From Cordylochernes scorpioides (lineage: Eukaryota; Arthropoda; Arachnida; Pseudoscorpiones; Chernetidae), in contig CP092872.1 in assembly GCA_030710605.1 (NCBI GenBank), positions 8,052,230 through 8,116,229 of the forward strand: a stretch of 64,000 nucleotides of DNA. The letters run 5' to 3'. The number at the start of each line of letters is the position of its first letter. The stretch's first letter is position 1. A model generated the notes under the pieces. That model made no database searches and was not told the DNA's origin. It worked only from the letters and a program-made list of their open reading frames with translations. A program made the position numbers and the translations under genes. Positions 22,296-32,701 of this stretch are shown here, piece after piece.

Positions 22296-22605
22296 TTTTT
22301 TTTTTGCTTATCCCTAGTACACGTGGTACAGGCCATGATAATCATGGTGGGTAGTTAGCGACTGCTTTTACTGTAAGCGCACCGCATGTATACACATGTG
22401 AAAAGCAGTTCGACTTTGCACTTACAAATGTGCCAGAGCCCCGTTTGGTTACTTGCACTTGCTGGTGGGGTTGGACTTTTGCAAGAATCGGGGGGCCATT
22501 GGAGCATTTTTTTTTTTAATAGAAAAAAAGTGTCCAATGTGGGAATCGAACCCGGGTTCTAGTGGTCGAAAACCAAATGGCTTAACCAGCCTTCCATCGA
22601 CCCCC
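22296..22605 (-). mobile_element. SINE-1 with 8 bp target duplication
   Basis: Flanked by AATAATGT at 22288-22295 and 22606-22613. Minus strand: tRNA-like head (B box GGTTCGATTCC), body, end ...GGGATAAGC plus poly(A). Shared with the right arm (47442-47751), so it predates separation of the arms. Confidence 0.85.
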
Positions 22606-22710
22606 AATAATGTGATCATAATTAGCATTATTTAATGAGCCAACATCTACTTAAGATGAAGCTAGTTGTAATATCAATTTGGTATCTTCCAATCCTAAAT
22701 ATCAACTGTA

Positions 22711-23297
22711 GAAACTTAAGGTGGAGTCTTGTCCCCGAGGAAAAGGAGGGATACCATTGCCCCGTTAGTCAGCCACATTTCAGAGTTCCCTGTTCACACT
22801 TACTGTAGCGGCTCACGACACCGTACTACAGGGCAGTCCCTTACTTATGCTGCTTCTCTCGCCCGCCACGTAGAAGAGGACTTCTGGGAAGGAGAAACTT
22901 AAGGTGGTGATGGTGGTGTCTTGTCCCCGAGGAAAAGGAGGGGTGCCATTGCCATGTTAGTCAGCCATATTTCAGAGTTCCCTGTTCACACTTACTGTAG
23001 TGGCTCGGGGCTCACGGCACCATACTACAGGGCAGTCCCTTATTTGTGCTGCTTCTCCCGCCCACCATGTAGAAGAGGACTTCTGGGAAGGAGAAACTTA
23101 AGGTGGTGATGGTGGTGTCGTGTCCACTCCATGGAAAGGGGGGTACCATTGCCCCATTAGTCAGTCACATTTCAGAGTTCCCTGTTCACGGTTACCGTAG
23201 CGGCTCGGGGCTCACGACACCATACAACAGGGCAGTCCCTTACTTGTGCTGCTTCTCCCGCCCACCATGTAGAAGAGGACTTCTGGAAGGGAGAAAC
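22711..23297. repeat. Tandem array, 3 units of ~182-206 bp
   Basis: Units start GAAACTTAAGGTGG at 22711, 22893 and 23092 and contain GTCCCCGAGGAAAAGGAGGG (the third changed) and CAGGGCAGTCCCTTA. The right arm has one unit (~47147-47335). Confidence 0.8.
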
Positions 23298-23324
23298 GAT
23301 GTAACAGCACCAAATCAATAAATT

Positions 23325-23435
23325 GTGCATGTTGTTTCTTATCTCCTTGTGCAATGATTTCACAAAATCCACGAGTCCATGCGCATTGAGCTGTTTAATG
23401 ATGAGCAACAGCCTCTCCCAAAGGTCCTGTTTAGT
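23325..23435 (-). repeat. Coding-like repeat motif
   Basis: The minus strand reads QDLWERLLLIIKQLNAHG then LVDFVKSLHKEIRNN without a stop. Related copies at 29275-29365, 37145-37265 and 29840-30205 (minus) and 46995-47105, 39820-40150 (plus). It could be a multiplied exon or a TE coding piece; no family assigned. Confidence 0.45.
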
Positions 23436-23689
23436 TGTTACCAAAACATAACACACCATTTATCAATTTGATGCAGTTACCTTAGGTTTCTAATCCACAT
23501 TGTGAACCTTATCATCTGTCTAGTTGGAAAAAATAGAAGGTGTATACTAAGAATCAAAATTACAAGACTCAACGAAACATTACAAAGGAATGACAATAGG
23601 ATGGTACAAGTGGTAACAATAGTCCTGGTGTGGAACTAACACCTATCCACATGTTCTCATGCTCAGTAATGTTCGCAGTCTTGCAGAAA

Positions 23690-24135
23690 ATTGACCTAGA
23701 ACAGCAGATTTACGCAAAGATAGAGAACGACTGCTGTGATAGAGATGTACCGCGATATCTGAGGTTCTTCATTGGACACAACAACAACAGAAAATTAACA
23801 TGGACCCAGAACAGTAGCTTTTACACACCTAAGATAGAGAACAACTGCTGTGATAGAGATGTACGGAGACATCTGAGGCTCTTCATTGGACACGACAACA
23901 ACATTAAATTGGCATGGACCCAGAACAGCAGCTTTACACATCCAAGATAGAGAACAACTGCCGTGATAGAGATGTATGGAGACATCTGAGGTTCTTCATT
24001 GGACACAACAACAACAGAAAATTGACATGGACCCAGAACAGCAGCTTTACACACCCAATATAGAGAACGACTGCTGTGATAGAGATGTATGGAGACATCT
24101 CTTCATTGGACACAACAACAGAAGGTCAACTAGAT
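23690..24135 (+). repeat. Tandem array, ~114 bp units, ~4 copies
   Basis: Units carry GAGAACGACTGCTGTGATAG, TTCTTCATTGGACACAACAA and ATGGACCCAGAACAGCAGC. They translate as CCDRDV-R-LR-FIGH but the period is not a strict multiple of three, so a protein is doubtful. The right-arm array (46075-46745) has ~6 units. Confidence 0.75.
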
Positions 24136-24171
24136 GTCATTCGCCATACAAAGGATATGAAAATTCATAAC

Positions 24172-24303
24172 TATTATAGACACGTATGATTCTTTTTGAT
24201 AATTGAACAATTTATACTGCCCTTACTGCATTGGAAAAATTAATGGGAGTAAGGGTAGTAGAAATTGTTTAATTTTTAAAAAGAATCATATGCATCTATA
24301 ATA
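24172..24303. repeat. Hairpin element
   Basis: Long inverted repeat built on ATGATTCTTTTT...AACAATTT(A/C)TACTGCCCTTACT. Same element at 28750-28885 and 45905-46050. Confidence 0.7.
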
Positions 24304-24588
24304 CACTGGTGTCCAAAAAATAAGAAACTTAACCAATATTGAAATTTCTCAAAAGCTAATTTATTAACAAATATAAAATTTAGTATACAAATAGTTTAAA
24401 CTATGGAGAATTTGACTAGCTATCTGAAAATAAAAAAAATATTTGAAATTATGAAATATGCAAATTATTACCAACATACCCAAAGCTAAGGTTCCAGATC
24501 TTAAAGAAATAAGATATCAATAGGGAGTATGATCACCTCTAACAGCTATCAAGGTCTCACAGCGAGCCCTCATACTGTTTACCAGGCT

Positions 24589-24973
24589 TTAGAGGAGGTC
24601 CAGGGGTAGTAAACCCCACTCCTCCAATAGAGCAGTTCTTAGCTCAACTAGGGTTCTGGGAGAGGGGTGACGAGCTCCAATACGCCTCCCTAGAGCATCC
24701 CACACATGCTCTATTGGATTCAGATCCGGAGATCTGGCTGGCCAATCCATCCTTCGAACTAGCCTAGCCCTATGCGGACGAGCATTATCGTCCATTAAAA
24801 TTAAATTGTGACCAATTTGATCTCTATAAGGTCTTAGATAGGGCTCAAGGATCTCGTCCCTGTACCTTTGCGCAGTTAAAGTGCCCCCAGAAAAAATGTG
24901 GAGGGGTGTGCGTCTGCTAGAACTGATGCCAGCCCAGACTAAGAGACTGCCCCCTCTAAAACTGTCTATTTCC
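24589..24973 (-). pseudogene. Tc1-like transposase, C-terminal part
   Basis: Continues after the 7-base duplication: second catalytic Asp in LILMDDNARPHRA and Glu in SPDLNPIEHVWD. Only 25 residues lie between them instead of the usual 34, so nine codons are lost just after RARLV. The product could not be catalytic even without the frameshift. Ends ...LLPLDLL stop. Confidence 0.85.
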
Positions 24974-25528
24974 CTAATGCCTAATGTTACTGGGATTATA
25001 TCGGGTTCCAGGCTCCCTCCAGATGAAAACTCGTCGAGAATCTGTGTTTAAACTAAATCTTGACTCGTCACTGAAGAGAACATTGGCCCACTGATCATGA
25101 GTCCAGGCGTGATTTTCCAAGCACCAATTCAAGCGCGCTCTCCTGTGAGCAGAGGTTAAAGGGATACAGACCATTGGTCGTCTTGCATAAAGAGCACCTT
25201 CGTGAAGCTTTCGGTAAACAGTTTGTCTTGAAATTCTCGTTCCAGTAGCACTTGAGAGTTCATTAGAGAGTTGAATAGCTGTCATCTCCCTATGGCGCTT
25301 GGCAGTTACGACCAGATAACGGTCTTCAGAGGCAGCTGTTTTTCTTTTTCTACCAGAACCTTCTTTTCTTTTGATGGTTCTTGTCTCAATGAACTGTTTC
25401 CATATTTTGATGACCACAGATTTATTCATATTTAGCCATTTTGCTACTTCAACTTGTGATTTCCCTGCCTCCATTCTTCCAACAGCTCTCCATTTTAAAT
25501 CATCTGCTAAAATTTTTCGTAAACTCAT
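24974..25528 (-). pseudogene. Tc1-like transposase, N-terminal part
   Basis: 184 residues from ATG at 25526-25528: helix-turn-helix regions (GKSQVEVAKWLNMNKSVV; TGTRISRQTVYRKLHE), a GRKRKT-like linker and the first catalytic Asp in NVLFSDESRFSL. The frame stops at ~24974 because CCTAATG is present twice in tandem (24973-24979 and 24980-24986); removing one copy would continue the frame. Confidence 0.85.
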
Positions 25529-25804
25529 AATTAACTAATGATTAAATAAAATTATAATTGGACAATTCTTAGATGGGGTAGACGACACGCCAAATAGCAC
25601 ACTTATAAAGACAAGCAAAAATTTGCATATTTTCAATTTTACCGAATCGAATGGTTGCAATAAATAAATTCTACGACTTAAAATACCTAAATAAATTACT
25701 TTTTAACTTTTAGCGTTGTATATTTTAAAACATATCATTAAAAAACAAAAGTTTCTTATTTTTTGGACACCAGTGTAGTTACCAATTTTGATAACAGATG
25801 CATA

Positions 25805-25935
25805 TGCAGATGCTTCTTCTTCTTTCTTATCTCCACTCAATCATATTAAGGTATTAAGCTTGAGACTTTTAATGGTGTCTGCTGGGGAAGAGTAGAGCTC
25901 ATCAATGGATGAGTCAATACAGTGAATACAGATCA
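25805..25935 (-). mobile_element. LINE-S 3' end
   Basis: CTTCTTCTTTCTTATCTCC then the inverse of the SSPADTIK tail and CTCATCAATGGATGAGTC. Confidence 0.6.
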
Positions 25936-26057
25936 TGATGCAGATGCTAATGCATCATAATACACAGAATACTAAACAATAGACTTCAAAACAAATTTAA
26001 AACTGTGTTTAATTTCTATAAAAGGAGGTAAACAAGTTGTAAGCTAGCTGTCCATGG

Positions 26058-26278
26058 TCAGAGAATGTTGACGGGGAGGTCCACCACCACTTTCTGGCTG
26101 CGAGGGAGGGAGGGGGAGAAGAAGAGCGGCACGTGGAAGTTGAAGATCTGGGACGTGCATATGCCCCCGTCGCACAAGTACACCCGGCAGGTGGCGCTGA
26201 TTGACGGACATTTCGGGGCCAGCTCCACCATCAGTGGAAGGTCTTTAGGAGAGAATTTTTTCTTGATGTTTACCTCAC
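26058..26278 (-). CDS. NHLRC2: NHLRC2, last coding exon (left copy)
   Basis: 221 bp. The 3' splice site TTTTCTAG precedes GTGAGGTAAAC; the stop TGA is at 26058-26060. Joined to the previous exon it reads LTVTC-GEVNIKKKFSPKDL, then ISATCRVYLCDGGIC and ends VVVDLPVNIL. This matches the C-terminal beta-rich domain of NHLRC2 (thioredoxin-like plus NHL-propeller protein), where the human counterpart has a similar YLYYC...C segment. The right copy (45054-45274) differs by four synonymous changes. Confidence 0.85.
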
Positions 26279-26429
26279 CTAGAAAACACCAAAAAGGTAA
26301 TTATTAGGTTGGAAAGTTACGGTAGAACCTCTCTGTGTAAAGCGCAATACTTAGTTACACGTACCCAAATCCTCAACATCTTCTTTACAAGCTTCCATAT
26401 TTTAAAGGCACTGTGATAAGAAAGATGAT

Positions 26430-26725
26430 CTAAACCATTGGTTTTCGACCGCTACAACCCGGGTTCGATTGCCGCATTGGGCACTTTTTTTTCTGATAAT
26501 AAAAAAAAAATGCTTCAATGGCCCCCGTTTCTTGCAAAAGTCCAACCCCCACCAGCGAGTGCAAGTAACCAAATGGGGCTCTGGCATATTTGTAAGTGCA
26601 AAGTCGAACTGCTTTTCACATGTGTTAGACATGTGGTGCACTTACAGTAAAAGCAGTCGCTTTCTTCTACCCACCATGATTATCATGGCCTGTACCTCGT
26701 GTACTAGTGATAAGCAAAAAAAAAA
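26430..26725 (+). mobile_element. SINE-1
   Basis: Head GGTTTTCGACCGCTACAACC with B box GGTTCGATTGCC, body, end GATAAGC plus poly(A). Mirror copy 44583-44905; it lies in the 3' flank of NHLRC2-oriented intron sequence. Confidence 0.75.
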
Positions 26726-26852
26726 AAAGATGATGTACCATAGTTGAAACTGTAGTTCATATTTTTTGTCAGTCAAAAACTCAATATGCAATTTTCATTT
26801 ATTACATCTTTCTGGGAGAAGGCTTAACAACAAAATGAATGCTTGGGATATA

Positions 26853-27027
26853 CAGTAGAACCTCCAAGAGAAGACACTCGCGCTAGCAGAAACCTCTCTA
26901 CAAAGGACAGTTTTCATTTACAAAATTACCATTTTTACTATTTATCAACTCTCCAGTAAGAAGATACCTCTCCCTAAAAGACACTTTGGCTCTGCATTTA
27001 GGTGTCCTTTACAGGGAGGTTCTATTG
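26853..27027. mobile_element. MITE-P2
   Basis: CAGTAGAACCTCC ... GGGAGGTTCTATTG. Mirror at 44272-44453. Confidence 0.75.
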
Positions 27028-27123
27028 TATTAAAAAAAAAAAAACAATTTGCTTAGTTCTGAGTTATAAAATGATAATGGTAAAACAAATCATTGTTTTA
27101 TCATCACTCTTTTGCATTTACTA

Positions 27124-27440
27124 CAGTAGAACTACCTCTCTCTAAAGGACAACACCTAGTTGCAGAGCTAAAGTGCTGTTGTGTATAATTTATCATTGAT
27201 TTTATATACTCTGTTTTTTGATCATCATTATCCATGTTCGAATCAAAAGATTTTTCGAGAAAATATTGTTTTTGTATTTGTGTGTAAACAAATGTCATTA
27301 ATTTAAATATAAAGACATAACAAGTGTCCTTACTGAGGAGCAGTTATTTAGTAAAAATGATAATCTTATCGATGAAAACTGTCCTTTGTAAAGAGGTGTC
27401 CACAAGCGGGAGTGTTTTCTCATGGAGGTTGTTCTACTGA
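27124..27440. mobile_element. MITE-P2 with an internal insertion
   Basis: Starts CAGTAGAACTACC, ends GAGGTTGTTCTACTG. 27180-27325 is an extra AT-rich piece absent from the right-arm copy (43998-44166). Confidence 0.6.
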
Positions 27441-27528
27441 TTCACCTATTCCAATGAGAAGAAAAACACATCTTGGGCAATTTAATTAATCATCATCTTA
27501 TCATAATCTATCACTGAAAATTGATATA

Positions 27529-28063
27529 TAGTTAAACCTGTCTATAGCGCCCCCTCTTGGGACTCACCAAAATAGGGTGCTATAGACAGGTCACTTTTAA
27601 TGTCTTCTTCTTTCTTATCTCCACTCAATCATATTAGGATATCAAGATTGTAAAGCTTGAGATTTGACAACCATCATGACTGGGTGAAGTAGAATGCGTT
27701 TGCCTTTGTCATTAAGACTGGGAGCACCATTCAGTGGCAGGCCGACTAAGCTCCAAAAGAAATGGCCGCCTCTGACATGAGGAACATGTGCAGATGCTCC
27801 TAACATGGAGTACAAACGCTTCTCATCCTGTATCCCTGGATTAGGAACCCTTACAGGGTACTATCAGCCAGGCCAGCTGAACCCAGGTTTTTTACTGAGC
27901 TTGTTACTGCTCCCGCTCCTCCTTTTTTTATCCGGGCTTAGGACCGGCAAAGGCGGAGGGATTACACTTTTAATGTAAATCGCATCGTACTACGTATTTA
28001 AAACCGTGCGCTAAAGAGAGGAAGGTGCTATTTAGAGTGGGGCGTTATAGACAGGTTTAACTG
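27529..28063. mobile_element. MITE-P1 interrupted by LINE-S and R300
   Basis: Outer ends (T)AGTTAAACCTGTCTATAGC and GACAGGTTTAACTG. 27604-27960 is a LINE-S tail plus R300. The right-arm copy (42359-42819) is interrupted by a different sequence. Confidence 0.7.
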
Positions 28064-28293
28064 TATTTATTTAATTAGAAATTGAATTGCCATATTGAAA
28101 AAAAAAAAGTCCTGAATATTTATTCATTTCTTATCATGAAGATAAAGGTTGCCTGGCCGGCATTCATAGTTCTTTAAAGTAAACGAAAAAATTGTGCTAC
28201 AAATATTAAAAATAAAAATACACACAACTTCTTGTTGCTCTCTATTTTTTTTTAAAACTCAAACTGCATACTGTTAGCACCAAAACTGCTAGT

Positions 28294-28571
28294 TGGAAAT
28301 TTTGCTGGGAGGATATTGATCTAAAGAGACAAGGGTCGCCTCTCCTGTCAAAACCAGACACCATCTATTGACCGTCGTCGCAAACTAGCAGCCTTGGGTC
28401 GGTGACAAAGCCACAACACCAGCTTTGGCAAACTGTGGACGCTTTTCAGTTTGCCAAATCTGGTGTTGTGGCTTTGTCACCGACTCGAGGCCGCTAGTTT
28501 GCGGCGACGGTCAATAGATGGTGTCTGGTTTTGACATCTATTTTGATGGGAGAGGTGACCCTTGTCTCTTT
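28294..28571. mobile_element. Foldback insertion with 12 bp target duplication
   Basis: AAAACTGCTAGT flanks it (28282-28293 and 28572-28583). Arms 28330-28440 and 28450-28565 are inverse copies (CCATCTATTGACCGTC, CAAAGCCACAACACCAG). The right arm has the single-site version near 40950. A relative of the end lies at 33985-34050. Confidence 0.75.
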
Positions 28572-28749
28572 AAAACTGCTAGTGTCTAAAAACCTGTTCA
28601 AGTCTTCCATATTCCTATATTTATATTTGGGCCTGTTTTCTTCATTTGAGGCTAGATCACCCATTCCACCCAATATTGAAGGTAGCACTACAAATGATAG
28701 AAAAAGCATTACTTTAAGGATCAGTAACATTGTGCTATGTATATTCAAA

Positions 28750-28885
28750 ACTATTATAGACACGTATGATTCTTTTGAAAATTAAACAATTTCTACTGCC
28801 CTTACTGTAAACGGAAAAATTTTTCCATTGCAGTAAGGGCAGTAGAAATTGTTTAATTTTCAAAAGAATCATATGCATCTATAAT
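28750..28885. repeat. Hairpin element
   Basis: Near-perfect inverted repeat, CTGCCCTTACTG facing CAGTAAGGGCAG; same family as 24172-24303. Confidence 0.75.
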
Positions 28886-29240
28886 ATTAAGAAAAAAGGC
28901 ATCTCCTTATCGTGCAACTGAAAGTTACTGATGGCTTGCGCCATCTATTGGAATAAATATCAACTATTCTCGTTGATTTTGAATTATTTCAGAATGATGA
29001 GGGCCAACAGCCCAAAACGCGTCCGTGGTTAGCTTTTCTTGATTAATCAAGAATGGGTATTTGGCCAATTCTGGAATAATTAAAAAAATCAACGAGAATA
29101 GTTGATATTTATTAAAATAGATGGCACAAGCCATCAGCAACTTTCAGTTACACGATAAGGAGTGGCCTTTTTCTTAATTTATGCACCTTATCCCAGTACA
29201 ATATCACATTTGTACTATTTTTTCACATCTATAATAGTTT
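28886..29240. mobile_element. PLE-D element, partial
   Basis: Contains TGATGAGGGCCAACAGCCC, AAAACGC, GTC, CGTGG (28995-29031), a hammerhead-like block without its 5' stem strand, and ends with CAGTACAATATCACATTTG. Confidence 0.6.
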
Positions 29241-29274
29241 CCAATATTCATAACATATGGCACCCTGATGCATC

Positions 29275-29365
29275 ATAATATGTTGTTGTTGTTTCTTATA
29301 CCCTTGTGTAAAGATTACACGAATTCCATGAGTTCATGCTCTTCGAGCTGTTTTATGATGAGCAG
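29275..29365 (-). repeat. Coding-like repeat motif
   Basis: Inverse of ...AAACAGCTCGAAGAGCATGA and CTTTACACAAGGG; same motif family as 23325-23435, with stops. Confidence 0.4.
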
Positions 29366-29496
29366 CAAAATCATATTGTGCTATGTCTTGTGTGCTGCCT
29401 ATAATTGTCTTCTTCCATGCACTATCATTGAATGGTTACAAAGAAGATTGGTGTAGAAGCAGCAAGTTGGGGATTGTCACAAGAAGGGATTCTCAC

Positions 29497-29656
29497 CGCA
29501 TGTTACAGTGAGGCTGTTGGGTGCCTCTGTGCTCAGCTTCTTGGTATTGTTGAAGAGGAGGCGCAGGTTGAGTTTGCCCCCTTGCGCGACGGACACGGCA
29601 GGCAGTTGGGTTAGGGGACCATCTGTCTGGTCATGGGTCTCCAGCTTGATGAGAAG
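29497..29656 (-). CDS. NHLRC2: NHLRC2, penultimate coding exon (left copy)
   Basis: 160 bp. 3' splice site TGCTGTTGTTCAG before CTTCTCATCAAGC; 5' splice site G|GTGAGAAT. Reads LLIKLETHDQTDGPLTQLP, AVSVAQGGKLNLRLLFNN and ends SLTVTC plus one base; the phase fits the exon at 26058-26278. Corresponds to the NHLRC2 region following the NHL propeller. The right-arm exon (40348-40507) has the same length and four synonymous changes. Confidence 0.85.
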
Positions 29657-29839
29657 CTGAACAACAGCAGCAAGGGATTTAATCTTCAGTTGGGGATATC
29701 AAAGTTACCTATACCCCCTCCACCATTGTTTTACCTTGCTTCACATTCCTCTTTTGATAGCTGCTCATACTTTGGGACCTCAACCACAACTCTCAGCTGG
29801 GCCTGGAGGAGAAAATTATATGATCTGGATAGGAAAGAC

Positions 29840-30205
29840 AAAATGCTGTTTCTTATCCCCTTATGTATAGATTACATGAATTCCATGAGTTCATGATCTC
29901 ATGGAATGGAGAACAGCTTTCAGAAAGCCAATACAATGCTGATTAGGAACAATCTCTCGAATCATTGCTCCTCAAGAATGGGATCAAGACCTTCAGCCAA
30001 TGCTGTTTCTTATCCCCTTGTGTAAAGATTACATGAATTCCATGAGTTCATGATCTCATGGAATAGGGTACAGCTTTCAGAAAGCCAATACAATGCTGAT
30101 TATGAACAATCTCTCGAAACATTGTTCCTCAAGAATGGCATAAAGACCTTCAGCCAATGCTGTTTCTTATCCCCTTGTGTAAAGATTACATGAATTCCAT
30201 GAGTT
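29840..30205 (-). repeat. Tandem array of ~160 bp units
   Basis: About 2.5 units starting ATGCTGTTTCTTATCCCC and containing GAATTCCATGAGTTCATG and ACAATCTCTCGAA. The minus strand reads HELMEFM-stop-SIHKGIRNS, related to the coding-like motif at 23325. The left arm's homology to the right arm ends here. Confidence 0.65.
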
Positions 30206-30359
30206 CATGATCTCATGATGATGACCATTCGTCCACCAATCCAATCAGTGAAAAGCGACACCATATATATAGCCACCAGTTGGCAATGAGAGAATCCTCT
30301 CTCACAACATTCCTGAAAACTTCCAGAACTATTCTAGTGTAGCTAGCAGTGTGTTGTAC

Positions 30360-30638
30360 CGTGCTCATTGCCAGGGTCTCCAGCTCCAGGATCTGGACAC
30401 GGTGGTGGTTGGTGTCTGCGATGTAGAGGCAGTTCCCACTGAGACAGAGTCCGCTGGGCTCCTCCAGGTCCTTTGCCCACAGAGTAGAGCAGATCTGGTC
30501 CCCCAGGCTCACCCTGCGGATCTTGTGGTTGTAGGAGTCGCAGATATACACCTGGTCCCCCTGGCAGGCTACACCCAGCGGGTGCTGTAACCTGGCATTC
30601 CTCCCCTTCCCATCGCTGTCTCCAAAAGCAAATAGATC
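30360..30638 (-). CDS. NHLRC2: NHLRC2, NHL-repeat exon
   Basis: 279 bp, phase 0 at both ends. 3' splice site GTGTGTCCAG before GATCTATTTGC; 5' splice site ACG|GTACAAC. Reads DLFAFGDSDGKGRNARLQHP, then VYICDSYNHKIRRV, LEEPSGLCLSGNCLYIADTN and HHRVQILELETL. These are two NHL blades very close to human NHLRC2 (FAFGD-DG-G-NAKLQHPLGV). No counterpart exists in the right arm. Confidence 0.92.
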
Positions 30639-30667
30639 CTGGACACACCAACAGTGTCGGCTCTTGA

Positions 30668-30790
30668 TAAGGCACAATTTATTTCAAGGAGAAATAATGA
30701 TTATTTCTAACCTTTTGGATGAGGTATGAAAGGGTGAATTGTGAAGAGTAATGATAAAGGGAAAAATAAAAGTGTCCAGGGATGGGAATG
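30668..30790 (-). mobile_element. SINE-2, truncated
   Basis: Minus strand CCCTGGACACTTTTATTTTT, ACCCTTTCATAC(C/T)TCATCC, GAAATAAAT; same as the 3' part of the element at 33145-33330. Sits in an NHLRC2 intron. Confidence 0.65.
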
Positions 30791-30832
30791 TTAATAGATG
30801 TTTATAAATTTAATGTTTATAGACTCAAAATA

Positions 30833-31000
30833 CAGTAAAACCTCTCTATAACAAACCCCAATGGGACTGAACCTGTGGTTCACTAGAGCCATGGTTTGTT
30901 ATATAGCCATAGTTAACTGTATTATAAAATGGAGATTATATTTCAGGTTCTTTATAAGGGAAAGTTTGCTATTTCCCTGGTTCGCTATAACGGGGTTTTA
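30833..31000. mobile_element. pogo-like MITE
   Basis: Starts CAGTAAAACCTCTCTATAAC and ends GCTATAACGGGGTTTTAC(A); related to the ends of pogo-1.2. Confidence 0.6.
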
Positions 31001-31189
31001 CAATATTTTATTTCTTTCTCTATGTATTGGTCTTGTTACCTTGAATTTTTAAAAATCTCTAATCCAAAAATTGTACTTTATCATTTCTACATGTGCAGAT
31101 AGTGACACACTTACAGGATAAGCATCCACAACCACCTACATACAATGATTATCATTTTCTATGTGCGACATCTAATTGTCCACTTTAAT

Positions 31190-31500
31190 GGAAGAATCCA
31201 GTTGTAGCAAGAACTCCGCCTTTGCTGGTCCCAAGCCCGGATGAAAAAGGAGGAGGGGGAGCAGTAACAAGCTCGTTAAAAAACCTGGGCTCAGCTGGCC
31301 CGGCTGATAGTACCCTGTAAGGGCTCCTAATCCAGGAATACAGGATAAGCAGCGTTTGTACTCCATGTTAGGAGCGGCTGCACATGGTATCTGTTCCTCA
31401 TGTCAGAGGCAGCCATTTCTTTTGGAGCTAAGTCAGCCTGCCACTGAGTAGTGCTCCCAGTCTTAATGACAAAGGCATTCTACTTCACCCAGTCATGAAT
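31190..31500 (-). repeat. R300 repeat
   Basis: CTCCGCCTTTGC-GGTCCCAAG start, then GCTCCCAGTCTTAATGAC, directly followed by GAGTGGAGATAAGAAAGAAG (LINE-S tail). Confidence 0.55.
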
Positions 31501-31546
31501 GATCGAGTGGAGATAAGAAAGAAGAAGAAGAGTTGTAGCAAGTCAC

Positions 31547-31766
31547 CTGAGGGTCCAGAGCTCCTCCCACCAAGGCCTTCACTGCCCCAGTCCGCAGGTC
31601 CACAGTCCGGATGGAGGAACTCTCACTGTCCGCCACCACTAGACAATTGCGGGACTCACAGAGAGCCAGTCCTGATGGCTGGGCAAACCCCGCCTTGTCT
31701 GGGTACAGATTGTTGCGGTTCTCCTCGCGTCCCGAGCCCGCAAAGTGGCAGAATTCTCCGGACTCA
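31547..31766 (-). CDS. NHLRC2: NHLRC2 exon (NHL region)
   Basis: 220 bp, enters in phase 2 and leaves in phase 0. 3' splice site CATATGTGCAG before TGAGTCCGG; 5' splice site CTCAG|GTGACTT. Reads [38 protein letters not shown] and [34 protein letters not shown] and VADSES are hallmark words of NHLRC2. Confidence 0.93.
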
Positions 31767-32603
31767 CTGCACATATGGATGATATTGTACAGTCATGTGG
31801 GAGTCACAGGCTGGGATTTCATAGTCACGTGGGATTCCACAGTCACCAACCAAACATGAATATAACACTGGCTTGATAAAAATTCAAGTGTTTAAATGAA
31901 GTAAGCACAAAAGGAAATTTGTAACATATAAATTTACTGGCAATGTGTTTCTTTTAAATAATATCATCAAATATTATCTCTACAGACCTTACTGCAATGA
32001 TTATTGAATGAATGAGAGGGCTTGGCTCATCAGTAGTGAACCATCTCAGCAGTTTCGCCAAATTAATCTCTAGACCGCTATTGTATTGGATTGGACAAAA
32101 GGAAAAGGAACATGTACTCTAGGGAACATTGGAAGATCATGATAAGGCACAATTTGGATTATAGATTATAAACACAAGGTAATAAGACCAAATCTAAATA
32201 AATAAATAGTGTGTGATGTTTCAGTAACAGCGTTGTTACCATCTTTAGACAAAAGTACTGAATGAGAAATTTTACCTGTTATCTGTTATCTTGTTTACAC
32301 ACTTGATAACAGTAACTATTTAAACCATGCTGTGGTAAAATTTCTCATTCAGTACTTTTGTCTGAAGATGGCAACAACACTGTTACCGAAACGTCACACA
32401 TTATTTATTTATTTGGATTTTGTCTTATTACCTTGTGTATAGATATGCCTTGAAGAATGAAGGGAGAGATGACCAAAGAAGGATTGGTTCAATAATCTAA
32501 TAGAATGGTCTGGAATTAGAAAGTACGAAGAGATTTTCTCAGAAAAGGGTGAAATGAAATCCAATGATGGCTGCACTACATAGTTGAACCATCAGGGACT
32601 GAC
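31767..32603. other. NHLRC2 intron with a PLE-A1 foldback (32135-32450)
   Basis: The foldback has GATAAGGCACAATTTGGAT and hammerhead-like blocks at 32215-32255 (minus) and 32362-32400 (plus). No other gene. Confidence 0.6.
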
Positions 32604-32701
32604 CTGCTGGCTGTTGGAGGTCTGTAGATCCAGATCTGGTGACACCCGGCCATGGCGACGTAGCAGGTCACAGTGTCCTCTCCTCTCACTGCACAGACAT
32701 C
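32604..32701 (-). CDS. NHLRC2: NHLRC2 exon (NHL region)
   Basis: 98 bp, phase 0 to phase 2. 3' splice site TCCCAGCCAG before GATGTCTGTG; 5' splice site AGCAG|GTCAGT. Reads DVCAVRGEDTVTCYVAMAGC then HQIWIYRPPTAS. The human protein has WIAMAGTHQIW at this place. Upstream exons (thioredoxin-like domain and first blades) are not seen between here and the gap at 37602 and are presumably lost to the gap or a misjoin. Confidence 0.9.

Larger units (their letters stand above)
24304..25775 (-). mobile_element. Tc1-like transposon, inactivated
   Basis: 1472 bp with inverted ends CACTGGTGTCCAAAAAATAA and TA at 24302-24303 and 25776-25777. Carries a single broken transposase on the minus strand. The right arm shows the uninserted site near 46048. 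Confidence 0.9.
5148..30205 (+). repeat. Left arm of a ~25 kb inverted duplication
   Basis: Base 5148 onward matches the reverse complement of the sequence ending at 64000. Matching landmarks in mirror order: RPL38-like (5355/63788), RPL38 (7929/61010), MITE-P3 (9799/59059), PLE-D (14392/55774), SINE-1 (22296/47751), NHLRC2 last exon (26058/45274) and the exon before it (29497/40507). Homology fades at ~30205, just before the NHLRC2 exon at 30360-30638. Confidence 0.9.
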
